Positions 35,421-42,371 of a DNA stretch of 64,000 bases are shown here, piece by piece. Below the pieces are notes generated by a model, which saw nothing but the letters and a program-made list of their open reading frames with translations, was not told the origin of the DNA and searched no databases. The stretch covers positions 1 through 64,000 of the forward strand of contig JAURZN010000095.1 of the NCBI GenBank assembly GCA_030653355.1, written 5' to 3'. Source of the DNA: Gallionella sp. (GTDB lineage Bacteria; Pseudomonadota; Gammaproteobacteria; Burkholderiales; Gallionellaceae). Every line of letters begins with the position of its first letter. Position 1 is the stretch's first letter. The position numbers and the translations under genes were made by a program.

Positions 35421-36333
35421 ACTCCTGCTGGCCGAGTTTCTGGCCACACCATGGGCGATGATGCCCGAGCGACTAGCTGCCGTAACCTCGGTCATGAGCC
35501 GATGGTCACGCGGTGATGCCGCCACCAAAGCCACACTGGAACAGATCGCCGCAGATCAGTCGGCACGAAACACGCGCCGCCAAGCGCTGGCCAGCTCGGC
35601 TGGCAACGGCATCGCAGTATTGCCGCTGTATGGCGTGGTCACCCAGCGCGGCAACATGGTCGACGACGTATCCGGCCCCGGCAGTGTCAGCACACAACTG
35701 TTTGCAGCGGCCTTGCGCGATGCCATTGCCGATCCTGCGGTCGGCAGCATCCTGATCGACATCGACAGTCCCGGCGGCAGTGTCTATGGCGTGGCCGAAC
35801 TGGCCGACGAGATCGCTGCGGCCCGTAGCCAGAAACCGGTGGTGGCGATCGCCAACAGTCTCGCCGCTTCCGCTGCCTACTGGATAGGTGCGCAGGCCTC
35901 CGAACTGTATGTCACGCCCGGTGGTGAGGTGGGCAGTATCGGCGTGTGGCAGGCGCACTTTGATTATTCCGAAGCGATGTCTCGTGATGGCGTAAAGCCC
36001 ACGCTGATTTCGGCGGGCAAATTCAAGGTCGAAGGCAATCCCTACGCACCACTGGATGACGAGGCCCGTTCGTTCCTGCAATCGCGCACCGACGATTACT
36101 ACGCCGCCTTCACCAAGGCCGTCGCAAAGGGACGTGGTGTCGCCATTTCGCAGGTACGGGAGGGAATGGGACAAGGGCGTGTATTGGGTGCCGATGCCGC
36201 ACTGGCCGAGAATATGGTCGATGGCATCAGCACCTTCTCCGATGTCCTCAAAAAAATGCAGCGCGATGCAAAGTCATCGAGACCAAAGACATCCCGCCTC
36301 GCCATCGCCCGTCGCGAACTGGAAATTATGTAG
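35410..36333 (+). CDS. S49-family prohead protease (ClpP/SppA fold)
   Basis: A 307-residue serine protease that matures the capsid. GIAVLPLYGVVTQRG, LIDIDSPGGSVYG, the nucleophile in NSLAASAAYWIG (Ser154) and the lysine region SAGKFKVEGNPY (residues 201-211) are seen. Start ATG 35410 is chosen because it begins the recognisable protein and overlaps the portal end. A pair of hairpins follows before the capsid gene. Confidence 0.88.
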   Translation: MKRELLLAEFLATPWAMMPERLAAVTSVMSRWSRGDAATKATLEQIAADQSARNTRRQALASSAGNGIAVLPLYGVVTQRGNMVDDVSGPGSVSTQLFAAALRDAIADPAVGSILIDIDSPGGSVYGVAELADEIAAARSQKPVVAIANSLAASAAYWIGAQASELYVTPGGEVGSIGVWQAHFDYSEAMSRDGVKPTLISAGKFKVEGNPYAPLDDEARSFLQSRTDDYYAAFTKAVAKGRGVAISQVREGMGQGRVLGADAALAENMVDGISTFSDVLKKMQRDAKSSRPKTSRLAIARRELEIM

Positions 36334-36365
36334 CAAACCCCGCGAGTAATCGCACCTCAAATCTG

Positions 36366-36387
36366 ACCGCCCTCGTGGCGGTTTTTT
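36366..36387 (+). terminator. Terminator-like hairpin before the capsid gene
   Basis: ACCGCC and GGCGGT pair around loop CTCGT, followed by TTTTTT. A second hairpin, CCCGC/GCGGG at 36392-36406, has the same CTCGT loop. Together they may partly terminate or protect the capsid mRNA. Confidence 0.65.
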
Positions 36388-36429
36388 ATTGCCCGCCTCG
36401 TGCGGGTTGTTTATTTGGAGAACCCAAGC

Positions 36430-37722
36430 ATGAGCAAACAACTACGAGCGTTGCAGGCACGCAAGAGTGCGCTGGTCAAAGAGGCCCGCGCACTGACTGA
36501 TCTGGCGGCAACCGAATCCCGCGACATGACCGATGCCGAGGTCACCGCCTTCGATGCGCTACGCGGAAAAATCGATGCGGCCTCGGCATCCATCGACCGC
36601 GAAGCCGCACTGATCGCCGAAGAAGCACGGTTGTCGGCAAGCAACGCCCTCGGGGTGGTGGTCACCGACAACCGCGAACTGGACCCCAAGCGCGGCTTCG
36701 CCAGCATCGGCGAATTCATGCAGGCAGTGTATCTGTCGCAGAAACCCGGCAAGTCGATGGATGAACGCCTGTTCATAGGTGCTGCAGCACCGACCAGTTT
36801 TGGTAACGAGAGTGCCGGTCAGGATGGCGGCTTTTTGGTGCCACCCGACTTCTCCAAGGAGATTTTCCGGCTGAGTCTGGGCGAGGATTCGCTGATGCCG
36901 CTGACTGACAACGTCGAGATCACGGCAAACAGCATGGCTTTCCCCAAGGATGAAACCACGCCATGGGGTACCAACGGCATTCGTGCCTACTGGCAAGGCG
37001 AAGCAGCGGCTGCCAATGCCACCAAACCGGTGATGGGTCTGTCCACCTTGCGGCTCAAAAAGCTGATGGCATTGGTACCGACCACTGACGAGTTACTGGA
37101 CGATGCCAGTGCCCTGACCAGCTACCTGCCGGACAAGGTCGCCACCTCGATCCGCTGGAAGACCAACGAATCCATCCTGTTCGGTGCAGGCAATGGCATT
37201 CCGATCGGTTGTATGAACGCCGGTGCCGTGGTGACGGTGGCAAAGGAAACCGCTCAGGCCACACAAACACTGGTGCCGCAGAATCTGGCCAAGATGATCG
37301 CGCGCCTGCCACCGGGTTCGTTCGGCAACGCGGTGTGGATCATCAACAACGATGTGCTGCCTGCGCTGTTCACGCTGTCGCTTGGCAACTACCCGATCTA
37401 CCTGCCCAACGGACTGACGGTCGGCGGTATCCAGGTCTCACCCTACGGCACCTTGCTGGGTCGTCCGGTGATCGTGTCGCAGCACGCCAACACCTTCTCG
37501 TCGCAAGGTGACGTGATGCTGGTGGACCTGTCGTACTACCAGACCATCACAAAGGCCGGTGGCTTGCAAACGGCGACCTCGATGCATCTGTATTTCGATG
37601 CCGATCTGACCGCATTCCGCACCACCTTCCGCATGGATGGACAGTCGAAGATCGCCAGCGCGATCGATCCTGCCAAGGGCAGCAGCAAGCTGTCGCCGTT
37701 CATCCAGCTGGCTGCACGCTAA
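36430..37722 (+). CDS. Major capsid protein, HK97 family
   Basis: A 430-residue shell protein. Residues 1-105 are a charged coiled-coil delta domain (LRALQARKSALVKEARAL) likely removed by the protease. The HK97 fold shows QDGGFLVPPDFSKEIF, LVPTTDELLDD, ILFGAGNGIPIGCM and GRPVIVSQHANTF. Start ATG 36430 follows a GGAGAA site. Confidence 0.94.
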   Translation: MSKQLRALQARKSALVKEARALTDLAATESRDMTDAEVTAFDALRGKIDAASASIDREAALIAEEARLSASNALGVVVTDNRELDPKRGFASIGEFMQAVYLSQKPGKSMDERLFIGAAAPTSFGNESAGQDGGFLVPPDFSKEIFRLSLGEDSLMPLTDNVEITANSMAFPKDETTPWGTNGIRAYWQGEAAAANATKPVMGLSTLRLKKLMALVPTTDELLDDASALTSYLPDKVATSIRWKTNESILFGAGNGIPIGCMNAGAVVTVAKETAQATQTLVPQNLAKMIARLPPGSFGNAVWIINNDVLPALFTLSLGNYPIYLPNGLTVGGIQVSPYGTLLGRPVIVSQHANTFSSQGDVMLVDLSYYQTITKAGGLQTATSMHLYFDADLTAFRTTFRMDGQSKIASAIDPAKGSSKLSPFIQLAAR

Positions 37723-37782
37723 TCGTTAAACCCCTATCGGGCGGGACAGGCTCCCGCCTGAACTTTTACAGGAGATTCCAAT

Positions 37783-38235
37783 ATGTTTCCCAACGCAAAA
37801 GGCAGCGAACTGCTGTCCATCCTCGCCACAGTCGATCCGGTCAGTCAGGCAGCTGGTACCGTCACCACCGGCTGGATTTCGGTGGCGAATTTCCATGCCC
37901 TCATGGCCATTCTTGAAACCGGTGCGCTGGGCGTAGCAGGTACGGTGGATGCAAAACTGCAGCAGGCACTGGATGCCGCCGGTACCGGGGTGAAGGACAT
38001 CACCGGTCGTGCCATCGTGCAATTCACCCAGGTGGGCGGTGGCAGTGCCAAGCAGGCTCTCCTCAATCTGAAACCAGAAGATCTGGACATCGCAAACGGC
38101 TACGGCTTCATGCGTCTATCGATCACGGTCGGTGTCGCCGCCAGTGTGGTAGCAGCGCAAATCATCGGCCTCAACCCGCGTTATGCCGATGCGGATGTCT
38201 TCAACCAAGCAGCTGTAACGCAGATCATCTACTGA
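37783..38235 (+). CDS. Probable virion protein after the capsid gene
   Basis: A 150-residue protein in the position of head decoration or stabilising proteins. Sequence: GTVTTGWISVANFHALMAIL, AKLQQALDAAGTGVKDITG and a C-terminus with GLNPRYADADVFNQAAVTQ. A GC hairpin (GGCGGGA/TCCCGCC, 37740-37758) and a GGAGA site precede it. Structural role is inferred from position. Confidence 0.65.
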   Translation: MFPNAKGSELLSILATVDPVSQAAGTVTTGWISVANFHALMAILETGALGVAGTVDAKLQQALDAAGTGVKDITGRAIVQFTQVGGGSAKQALLNLKPEDLDIANGYGFMRLSITVGVAASVVAAQIIGLNPRYADADVFNQAAVTQIIY

Positions 38236-38250
38236 TAACGGAGACAACAC

Positions 38251-38490
38251 ATGGCACGTCACATTCGCTTCACCGAAAACTTCCACGCCGTCGATGGCGC
38301 GGGCAACAGCAGCATCAAATACCGCGCCGGAGAAACTTATCCGGCGACAGAGGAAACAGAACGTCTGACTGCCAGCGGCATCGCGGTGTTAGTTGAAATT
38401 GTGGACGAACCGGCAGCCATCATCGACACGATTACTGCTGATTCGGCTCCCGCCGCTGATACCGCATCTGCCGATACCCCCGTGAGCTAA
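38251..38490 (+). CDS. Small phage head-region protein
   Basis: A 79-residue protein (MARHIRFTENFHAVDGAGNS) with KYRAGETYPATEETERLTASG, then an alanine- and aspartate-rich tail. The short beta-rich core is like head-completion accessory proteins. Function is not known. Confidence 0.6.
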   Translation: MARHIRFTENFHAVDGAGNSSIKYRAGETYPATEETERLTASGIAVLVEIVDEPAAIIDTITADSAPAADTASADTPVS

Positions 38491-38493
38491 CCC

Positions 38494-39069
38494 ATGCCGT
38501 TGCAACTCGTCACCCCTCCCGCACTGGAGCCGGTCACCCTCAGTGAAGCGCGCCTCCACCTGCGGGTGGACATGGCGGACGACGATCCACTGATCAGTGC
38601 GCTGATCTCGGCGGCCAGATTGCACGCAGAGATGCTGACTGCGCGGCAGTTTCTGCCTGCACGCTGGCGCTTGGTGATGGACCGATTCACGCCGATGGTC
38701 CTGCTCAACCGTTCGCCGGTCGTGAGCGTGGTCAGTGTGCGATACCTAGACATGGGCGGTCTCTGGCAAATCATGCCCGTGACCGACTATGTCGTGGAGT
38801 CGAGTTCCGAACCGGCGCGCATCACGCCTGCCTTCGGCAAGATCTGGCCGCCCACCTTGCCGCAGATCGGCAGCGTGGAAATTCTGTTCGATGCTGGCTA
38901 TGCCGATGCCACCAAGGTACCGGATGGCATCAAACGCTGGATGCTGTTGCGTGTCGGCAGCCTGTACCAGCACCGCGAAGAAATGAGCGTGCTGCCTGCC
39001 GGACGTATCGATCCGCTGCCGTTCGTGGATAGCCTGCTCGACCCGTACCGGGTGGTGACCTTGCTATGA
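38494..39069 (+). CDS. Head-tail connector, gp6-like
   Basis: A 191-residue protein of the phiE125 gp8/HK97 gp6-like family: LEPVTLSEARLHLRVDMADD, LISALISAARLHAEMLTARQ and WMLLRVGSLYQHREE. It forms the adaptor ring under the portal. It overlaps the next gene by 4 bases. Confidence 0.85.
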   Translation: MPLQLVTPPALEPVTLSEARLHLRVDMADDDPLISALISAARLHAEMLTARQFLPARWRLVMDRFTPMVLLNRSPVVSVVSVRYLDMGGLWQIMPVTDYVVESSSEPARITPAFGKIWPPTLPQIGSVEILFDAGYADATKVPDGIKRWMLLRVGSLYQHREEMSVLPAGRIDPLPFVDSLLDPYRVVTLL

Positions 39070-39398
39070 GCGTGCGTGTTTCAGCAGGACGTCTGGATCG
39101 CCGCATCACGCTCCAGCAAAAAACCATCACGCGCGGCAATCTGGGTGGGCATCAGGAAGTGTGGACGGATGTTGCAACCGTGTGGGCGGAAGTGCGCGAG
39201 CTGTCCGGTCGGGAAATCTTCAATGCCAAGGCGGTCGGTAGTTCCGCCACCCGCATGATCACCTTGCGCCACCGAGCTGACGTGCATGCGGATCAGCGCG
39301 TGGTGTTTTCCGATGGGCGCATTGCGCGTATCGAATGGCTGCGCCGCACCGAGCGCCACGAATATCTCGAACTATATTGCCTCGACCTCGATGACTGA
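39066..39398 (+). CDS. Head closure protein
   Basis: A 110-residue protein of the SPP1 gp16/HK97 gp7-type (Phage_H_T_join): AGRLDRRITLQQ at the start, TVWAEVRELSGREIFNAKA in the middle and HEYLELYCLDLDD at the end. It seals the filled head before the tail joins. Overlaps both neighbours. Confidence 0.85.
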   Translation: MSVRVSAGRLDRRITLQQKTITRGNLGGHQEVWTDVATVWAEVRELSGREIFNAKAVGSSATRMITLRHRADVHADQRVVFSDGRIARIEWLRRTERHEYLELYCLDLDD

Positions 39399-39894
39399 CC
39401 TCAAGATTAACGGACTCGCCGAACTGCAAAAGCTGCTCGACGAATTGCCTGCGCGAATCGAAGCGAATGTCGTGCGCGGTGGTGTACGTGCCGGAGCACG
39501 GGTGATAGCCGATGAGGCCAAACGTCTGTGCCCGATCGGAGGTGTAGAAAACAGTACCCGCGCAGGCGAACAGCCCGGCGCATTGCGTGATTCGATTCGG
39601 GTATCGGCCAAGTCGCAGCGAGGCCGTGTCACCGCCACCATCAAGGCCGGTGGCAAGAACGGTGTGTTTTATGCAGGCATGGTCGAGTACGGCACAGCGC
39701 GTCACCTGATCAAACCGAAGAATCGCAAAAGTCTGCTCCTTGCCGGTGTCGCACGCGAAGCGGTCCAGCATCCCGGTGCCAAAAAGAAACCCTTCATGCG
39801 TCCGGCACTGGATGGCAAGGCTGCCGACGCGGTGGAAACCATGGCCGATTACGCGCGTACTCGCCTGCCGCTCGAGATCGAGAAGATGAAATGA
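39391..39894 (+). CDS. HK97 gp10-family tail terminator-like protein
   Basis: A 167-residue protein: LAELQKLLDELPARIEANVV, AGARVIADEAKRLCP and YAGMVEYGTARHLIKPK followed by KPFMRPALDG are the gp10 family pattern. Start ATG 39391 overlaps the previous stop by 8 bases. It acts at the head-tail junction. Confidence 0.87.
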   Translation: MTDLKINGLAELQKLLDELPARIEANVVRGGVRAGARVIADEAKRLCPIGGVENSTRAGEQPGALRDSIRVSAKSQRGRVTATIKAGGKNGVFYAGMVEYGTARHLIKPKNRKSLLLAGVAREAVQHPGAKKKPFMRPALDGKAADAVETMADYARTRLPLEIEKMK

Positions 39895-40289
39895 AAGCTG
39901 AAACCGTCATCAAATCATTGCTGGATGCGTCAGTTGAACTCACTACACTGGTTAGCACGCGCATCTATCTGGACACCCGCCCCGAAGCGGACTTACTGCC
40001 TGCCGTGGTGTTCGAACTGATCAGTGATCGACCGGACACACCCGCCTTCCCCGGCATGAATTGCGAGATGTGCACGGCACGCATGCAGGTGAACTGTCTG
40101 GCACGAACGGCAGAATCCGCTGTTGCCCTACGCGAGGCTGTCAAAGCTGCCTGCCATCTGCATTACGGTGTGATCAATGGTATCGCGGTCACCGCCTGTT
40201 TGCAGGACCAGTGCGGTGCCGACAGTTACGACGCACTGGTGGACATCTACACCAAGCCGGTCGATTTCATTTTGCGCTACCTGCGCTAA
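39891..40289 (+). CDS. DUF3168 tail completion protein
   Basis: A 132-residue protein with VIKSLLDASVELTTLVSTRI and LDTRPEADLLPAVVFELISD, in the position and length of gp17-type tail terminators (DUF3168). It ends with YDALVDIYTKPVDFIL. It overlaps gp10 by 4 bases. Confidence 0.8.
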   Translation: MKAETVIKSLLDASVELTTLVSTRIYLDTRPEADLLPAVVFELISDRPDTPAFPGMNCEMCTARMQVNCLARTAESAVALREAVKAACHLHYGVINGIAVTACLQDQCGADSYDALVDIYTKPVDFILRYLR

Positions 40290-40307
40290 CTTCAAAAGGA
40301 ATACCCC

Positions 40308-40499
40308 ATGGCCAAAACCGACCCTGCCACACCTGTGGCAGCCATCGACGCGTCTGCAGTCATCGAGGTCTGGTTCACCGATCTGCTGGCAAGCCTGCCT
40401 GCACTTCGCGAAACCGACACCTACAACCCGCTACGGGTGGCACTCGACGACCTCAAGGTGCGATTGCAACCCGCAGCACCGGTCCCACCCACCCTTTAA
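40308..40499 (+). CDS. Small phage protein before the tail tube gene
   Basis: A 63-residue protein (VIEVWFTDLLASLPALRETD) with good spacing to AAAGGA. No domain recognised. Lies between the tail completion and tail tube genes. Confidence 0.55.
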   Translation: MAKTDPATPVAAIDASAVIEVWFTDLLASLPALRETDTYNPLRVALDDLKVRLQPAAPVPPTL

Positions 40500-40517
40500 T
40501 CTCAGGAGACAACCACC

Positions 40518-41243
40518 ATGAGTCTGACCTTTGGTAGCGGATTTCTGTACGGCATCAATGCCGCAGCGAACTCGACGCCGATCAAACTCGGCAAATTGCA
40601 GGATGTGTCGTTCGACTTCTCGTTCACGCTGAAGGAACTGCGCGGACAGAGCCAGTTTCCGCTGGATGTGCGACGCGGTTCCGGCAAACTCACCGGCAAG
40701 GCAAAATTCGCCGAACTGAACGGGCGCGCGCTGAACGACCTGTTCTTTAGCGGTACCTCGGCGACCGGGCTGCTGCTCTCAGCAGTGAACGAAGTCGGTA
40801 CGGTCACCACCGCCACGGTGACGGTTGCCAATGCCGCCACTTTCGATACCGATCTGGGCGTAGTGTATGGCGCAACGGGCCTGCCGCTGACCAAGGTGGC
40901 GAGTGCACCGGCTGCCGGTCAGTACAGCGTGTCGGTCACTGGCGTGTATACCTTCAACACCGCCGACAATACCAAGCAGGTGCTGATCGACTATCTGTAC
41001 AACGCGACCACCGGCGGCAGCAAGATCACGCTGGGCAATGCGTTGATGGGCAACACGCCAACCTTCATGGGCGTGTTCAGCGCGCAGGTCGGCGGCAAGA
41101 CCAACACCCTGAAACTCAACTCCTGCACTTCGTCGAAACTGGCGCTGGCAACCAAACTGGAAGACTACGCCATCCCCGAATTGGACTTCGAGGCGATGGC
41201 CGATGCAACCGGCTCTCTTGGCATCTTCTCTGTGGCGGACTAA
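40518..41243 (+). CDS. Major tail tube protein
   Basis: A 241-residue beta-rich protein: SLTFGSGFLYGINAA, VSFDFSFTLKELRGQSQFPL, LNDLFFSGTS and YAIPELDFEAMADATGSLG. The pattern and position match siphovirus tail tube proteins, which polymerise around the tape measure. An AGGAGA site precedes the start. Confidence 0.8.
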   Translation: MSLTFGSGFLYGINAAANSTPIKLGKLQDVSFDFSFTLKELRGQSQFPLDVRRGSGKLTGKAKFAELNGRALNDLFFSGTSATGLLLSAVNEVGTVTTATVTVANAATFDTDLGVVYGATGLPLTKVASAPAAGQYSVSVTGVYTFNTADNTKQVLIDYLYNATTGGSKITLGNALMGNTPTFMGVFSAQVGGKTNTLKLNSCTSSKLALATKLEDYAIPELDFEAMADATGSLGIFSVAD

Positions 41244-41245
41244 TC

Positions 41246-41566
41246 ATGATCAACGGTAAAACAATCACCCTCTCGGGGCGCGAGTTTGTCGCTCCACCGG
41301 TCAACTGGGCCACCTTCAAGCAGTTCAAGGCGGAATTTGCCGAAATCCAGAAGGGAACGTGGGTGCCGGACTTCGATGTCATGGGCACCATCATCCTGCA
41401 GGCGTTGCAGCGCAACTACCCTGAACTGACCGAAGCGGAACTGGGCTCCTTGCTCGACATCGGCAATATGGGACAGGCGTTCTCGGCGGTCATGAATGCC
41501 AGCGGTTTTGAGGACCGCACGCCGGGGGAGGTTCACGCGGCGAGCTCATCGACTGGGACGAACTGA
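41246..41566 (+). CDS. Tail assembly chaperone (gpG-like)
   Basis: A 106-residue protein in the place of lambda gpG: REFVAPPVNWATFKQFKAEF and MGTIILQALQRNYPELTEAE. The terminal residues after the G5 run (41524-41528) look unnatural (SSSTGTN), and the alternative frame gives a coherent extension. It chaperones the tape measure protein before tail assembly. Confidence 0.72.
   Translation: MINGKTITLSGREFVAPPVNWATFKQFKAEFAEIQKGTWVPDFDVMGTIILQALQRNYPELTEAELGSLLDIGNMGQAFSAVMNASGFEDRTPGEVHAASSSTGTN
41524..41528 (+). other. Predicted -1 programmed frameshift site
   Basis: Five Gs lie where the gpG-like frame (CCG GGG GAG) can slip to the -1 frame (GGG GGA). The -1 frame has a stop at 41509-41511 and is open from 41512 to 41817; the gpG frame ends at 41566, so the switch must occur in 41512-41563. 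The G run is the only repetitive stretch I see there. No classical lambda GGGAAAG is present. Confidence 0.6.
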
Positions 41567-41817
41567 CCGCGCACATCGCCATGAGTACCGGTTGGTCGTG
41601 GGACACCATCGACCGGGAAATGGACTTGATGCGGCTTGCCGCGCTGAATCATTACTGGGACAGACATCCGCCGCTACACCTGATGGTGCAAAGCTATCTT
41701 GGCATCAAGCCGGTGTCGCGTAGTTTAGCTGCACGGCAACGGGAAGCGGACAACACGGAGCGGGATGTTCAGGAATTTGCCGAGATGTTTACAGCGGCAG
41801 GCGGACTTAGCGCTTGA
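41527..41817 (+). CDS. Tail assembly chaperone extension (gpT-like, -1 frame)
   Basis: The frame reads GGSRGELIDWDELTAHIAM and then STGWSWDTIDREMDLMRLAA, continuous through the ATG at 41581. This supports a G-T fusion made by frameshift rather than independent initiation, though ATG 41581 (78 residues) is an alternative. The C-terminus has AARQREADNTERDVQEF. In lambda the gpGT product binds the tape measure. Its 3' end overlaps the toxin gene on the other strand by 11 bases. Confidence 0.65.
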   Translation, partial: GGSRGELIDWDELTAHIAMSTGWSWDTIDREMDLMRLAALNHYWDRHPPLHLMVQSYLGIKPVSRSLAARQREADNTERDVQEFAEMFTAAGGLSA

Positions 41818-42085
41818 GATCGCGGTAAAAATTCTCGTGAGAACCTATAGCTTCCAGATAAACCAACTGGACACCTTCGTCGAGTGTGTAGCCCAGCAGA
41901 TAGAGCTGTCCTTGACTACGAAATTTGTAGACTAACAACTCAGCGAGATCACCTTTTTTACGCTCGCCGATGGAAGGTTTCTCAGCAACCAGTTCGACCG
42001 CATTATCGACATCTGCCGCGACGTTATCGTGTAGTTTCTTGTACTGACGGGCAAAGCGCCGCGTCTGTTCAACGGTGTAACTCAT
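41807..42085 (-). CDS. RelE/ParE-type toxin
   Basis: A 92-residue protein: MSYTVEQTRRFARQYKKLHD, AELLVYKFRSQGQLYLLGY and a final HENFYRDLKR, the fold pattern of RelE/ParE toxins. RelE types cleave mRNA and ParE types poison gyrase; the sequence alone does not decide. Its start overlaps the antitoxin stop by 4 bases. It is the only leftward pair inside the rightward late operon. Confidence 0.82.
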   Translation of the reverse strand: MSYTVEQTRRFARQYKKLHDNVAADVDNAVELVAEKPSIGERKKGDLAELLVYKFRSQGQLYLLGYTLDEGVQLVYLEAIGSHENFYRDLKR

Positions 42086-42309
42086 GCACAGCGACTGCGT
42101 GGCACGAACGGTGTTGCCTGATCGCGTGGCTCACGCATTGAGGCCAAAGCTTCCGCCACAAAACTAACTGGCAAATCCGGATTGTCGAGTGATGCACGAC
42201 CAATCATGGCCCAATACTCAATCTGTCCTGCGATTGTACGGTGCTCAACCTGTGCTTCGGTGCGCGCCTGCTCGTACAGCGTGTCGTCGATTCTAACTGG
42301 CATACCCAT
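42082..42309 (-). CDS. ParD-like antitoxin
   Basis: A 75-residue protein starting at ATG 42309 (MGMPVRIDDTLYEQARTEAQ) or 42303. The RTIAGQIEYWAMIGR segment is typical of ParD-like ribbon-helix-helix antitoxins. A palindrome CTAC-AAAA-GTAG (42333-42344) lies upstream, within a possible leftward promoter (TTTACA at 42356-42351), fit for autoregulation. Confidence 0.78.
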   Translation of the reverse strand: MGMPVRIDDTLYEQARTEAQVEHRTIAGQIEYWAMIGRASLDNPDLPVSFVAEALASMREPRDQATPFVPRSRCA

Positions 42310-42328
42310 TTTGGCTCTCCCAATAACA

Positions 42329-42356
42329 TTTACTACAAAAGTAGCGACATTGTAAA
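42329..42356 (-). promoter_or_regulatory. Possible promoter/operator of the toxin-antitoxin pair
   Basis: On the minus strand TTTACA (42356-42351) is followed about 15-17 bases on by TAGTAAAT-like sequence. The dyad CTAC-AAAA-GTAG at 42333-42344 overlaps it. This lies just before the tape measure start on the other strand. Weak consensus. Confidence 0.4.
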
Positions 42357-42371
42357 CCCGAAGGACTGAAT

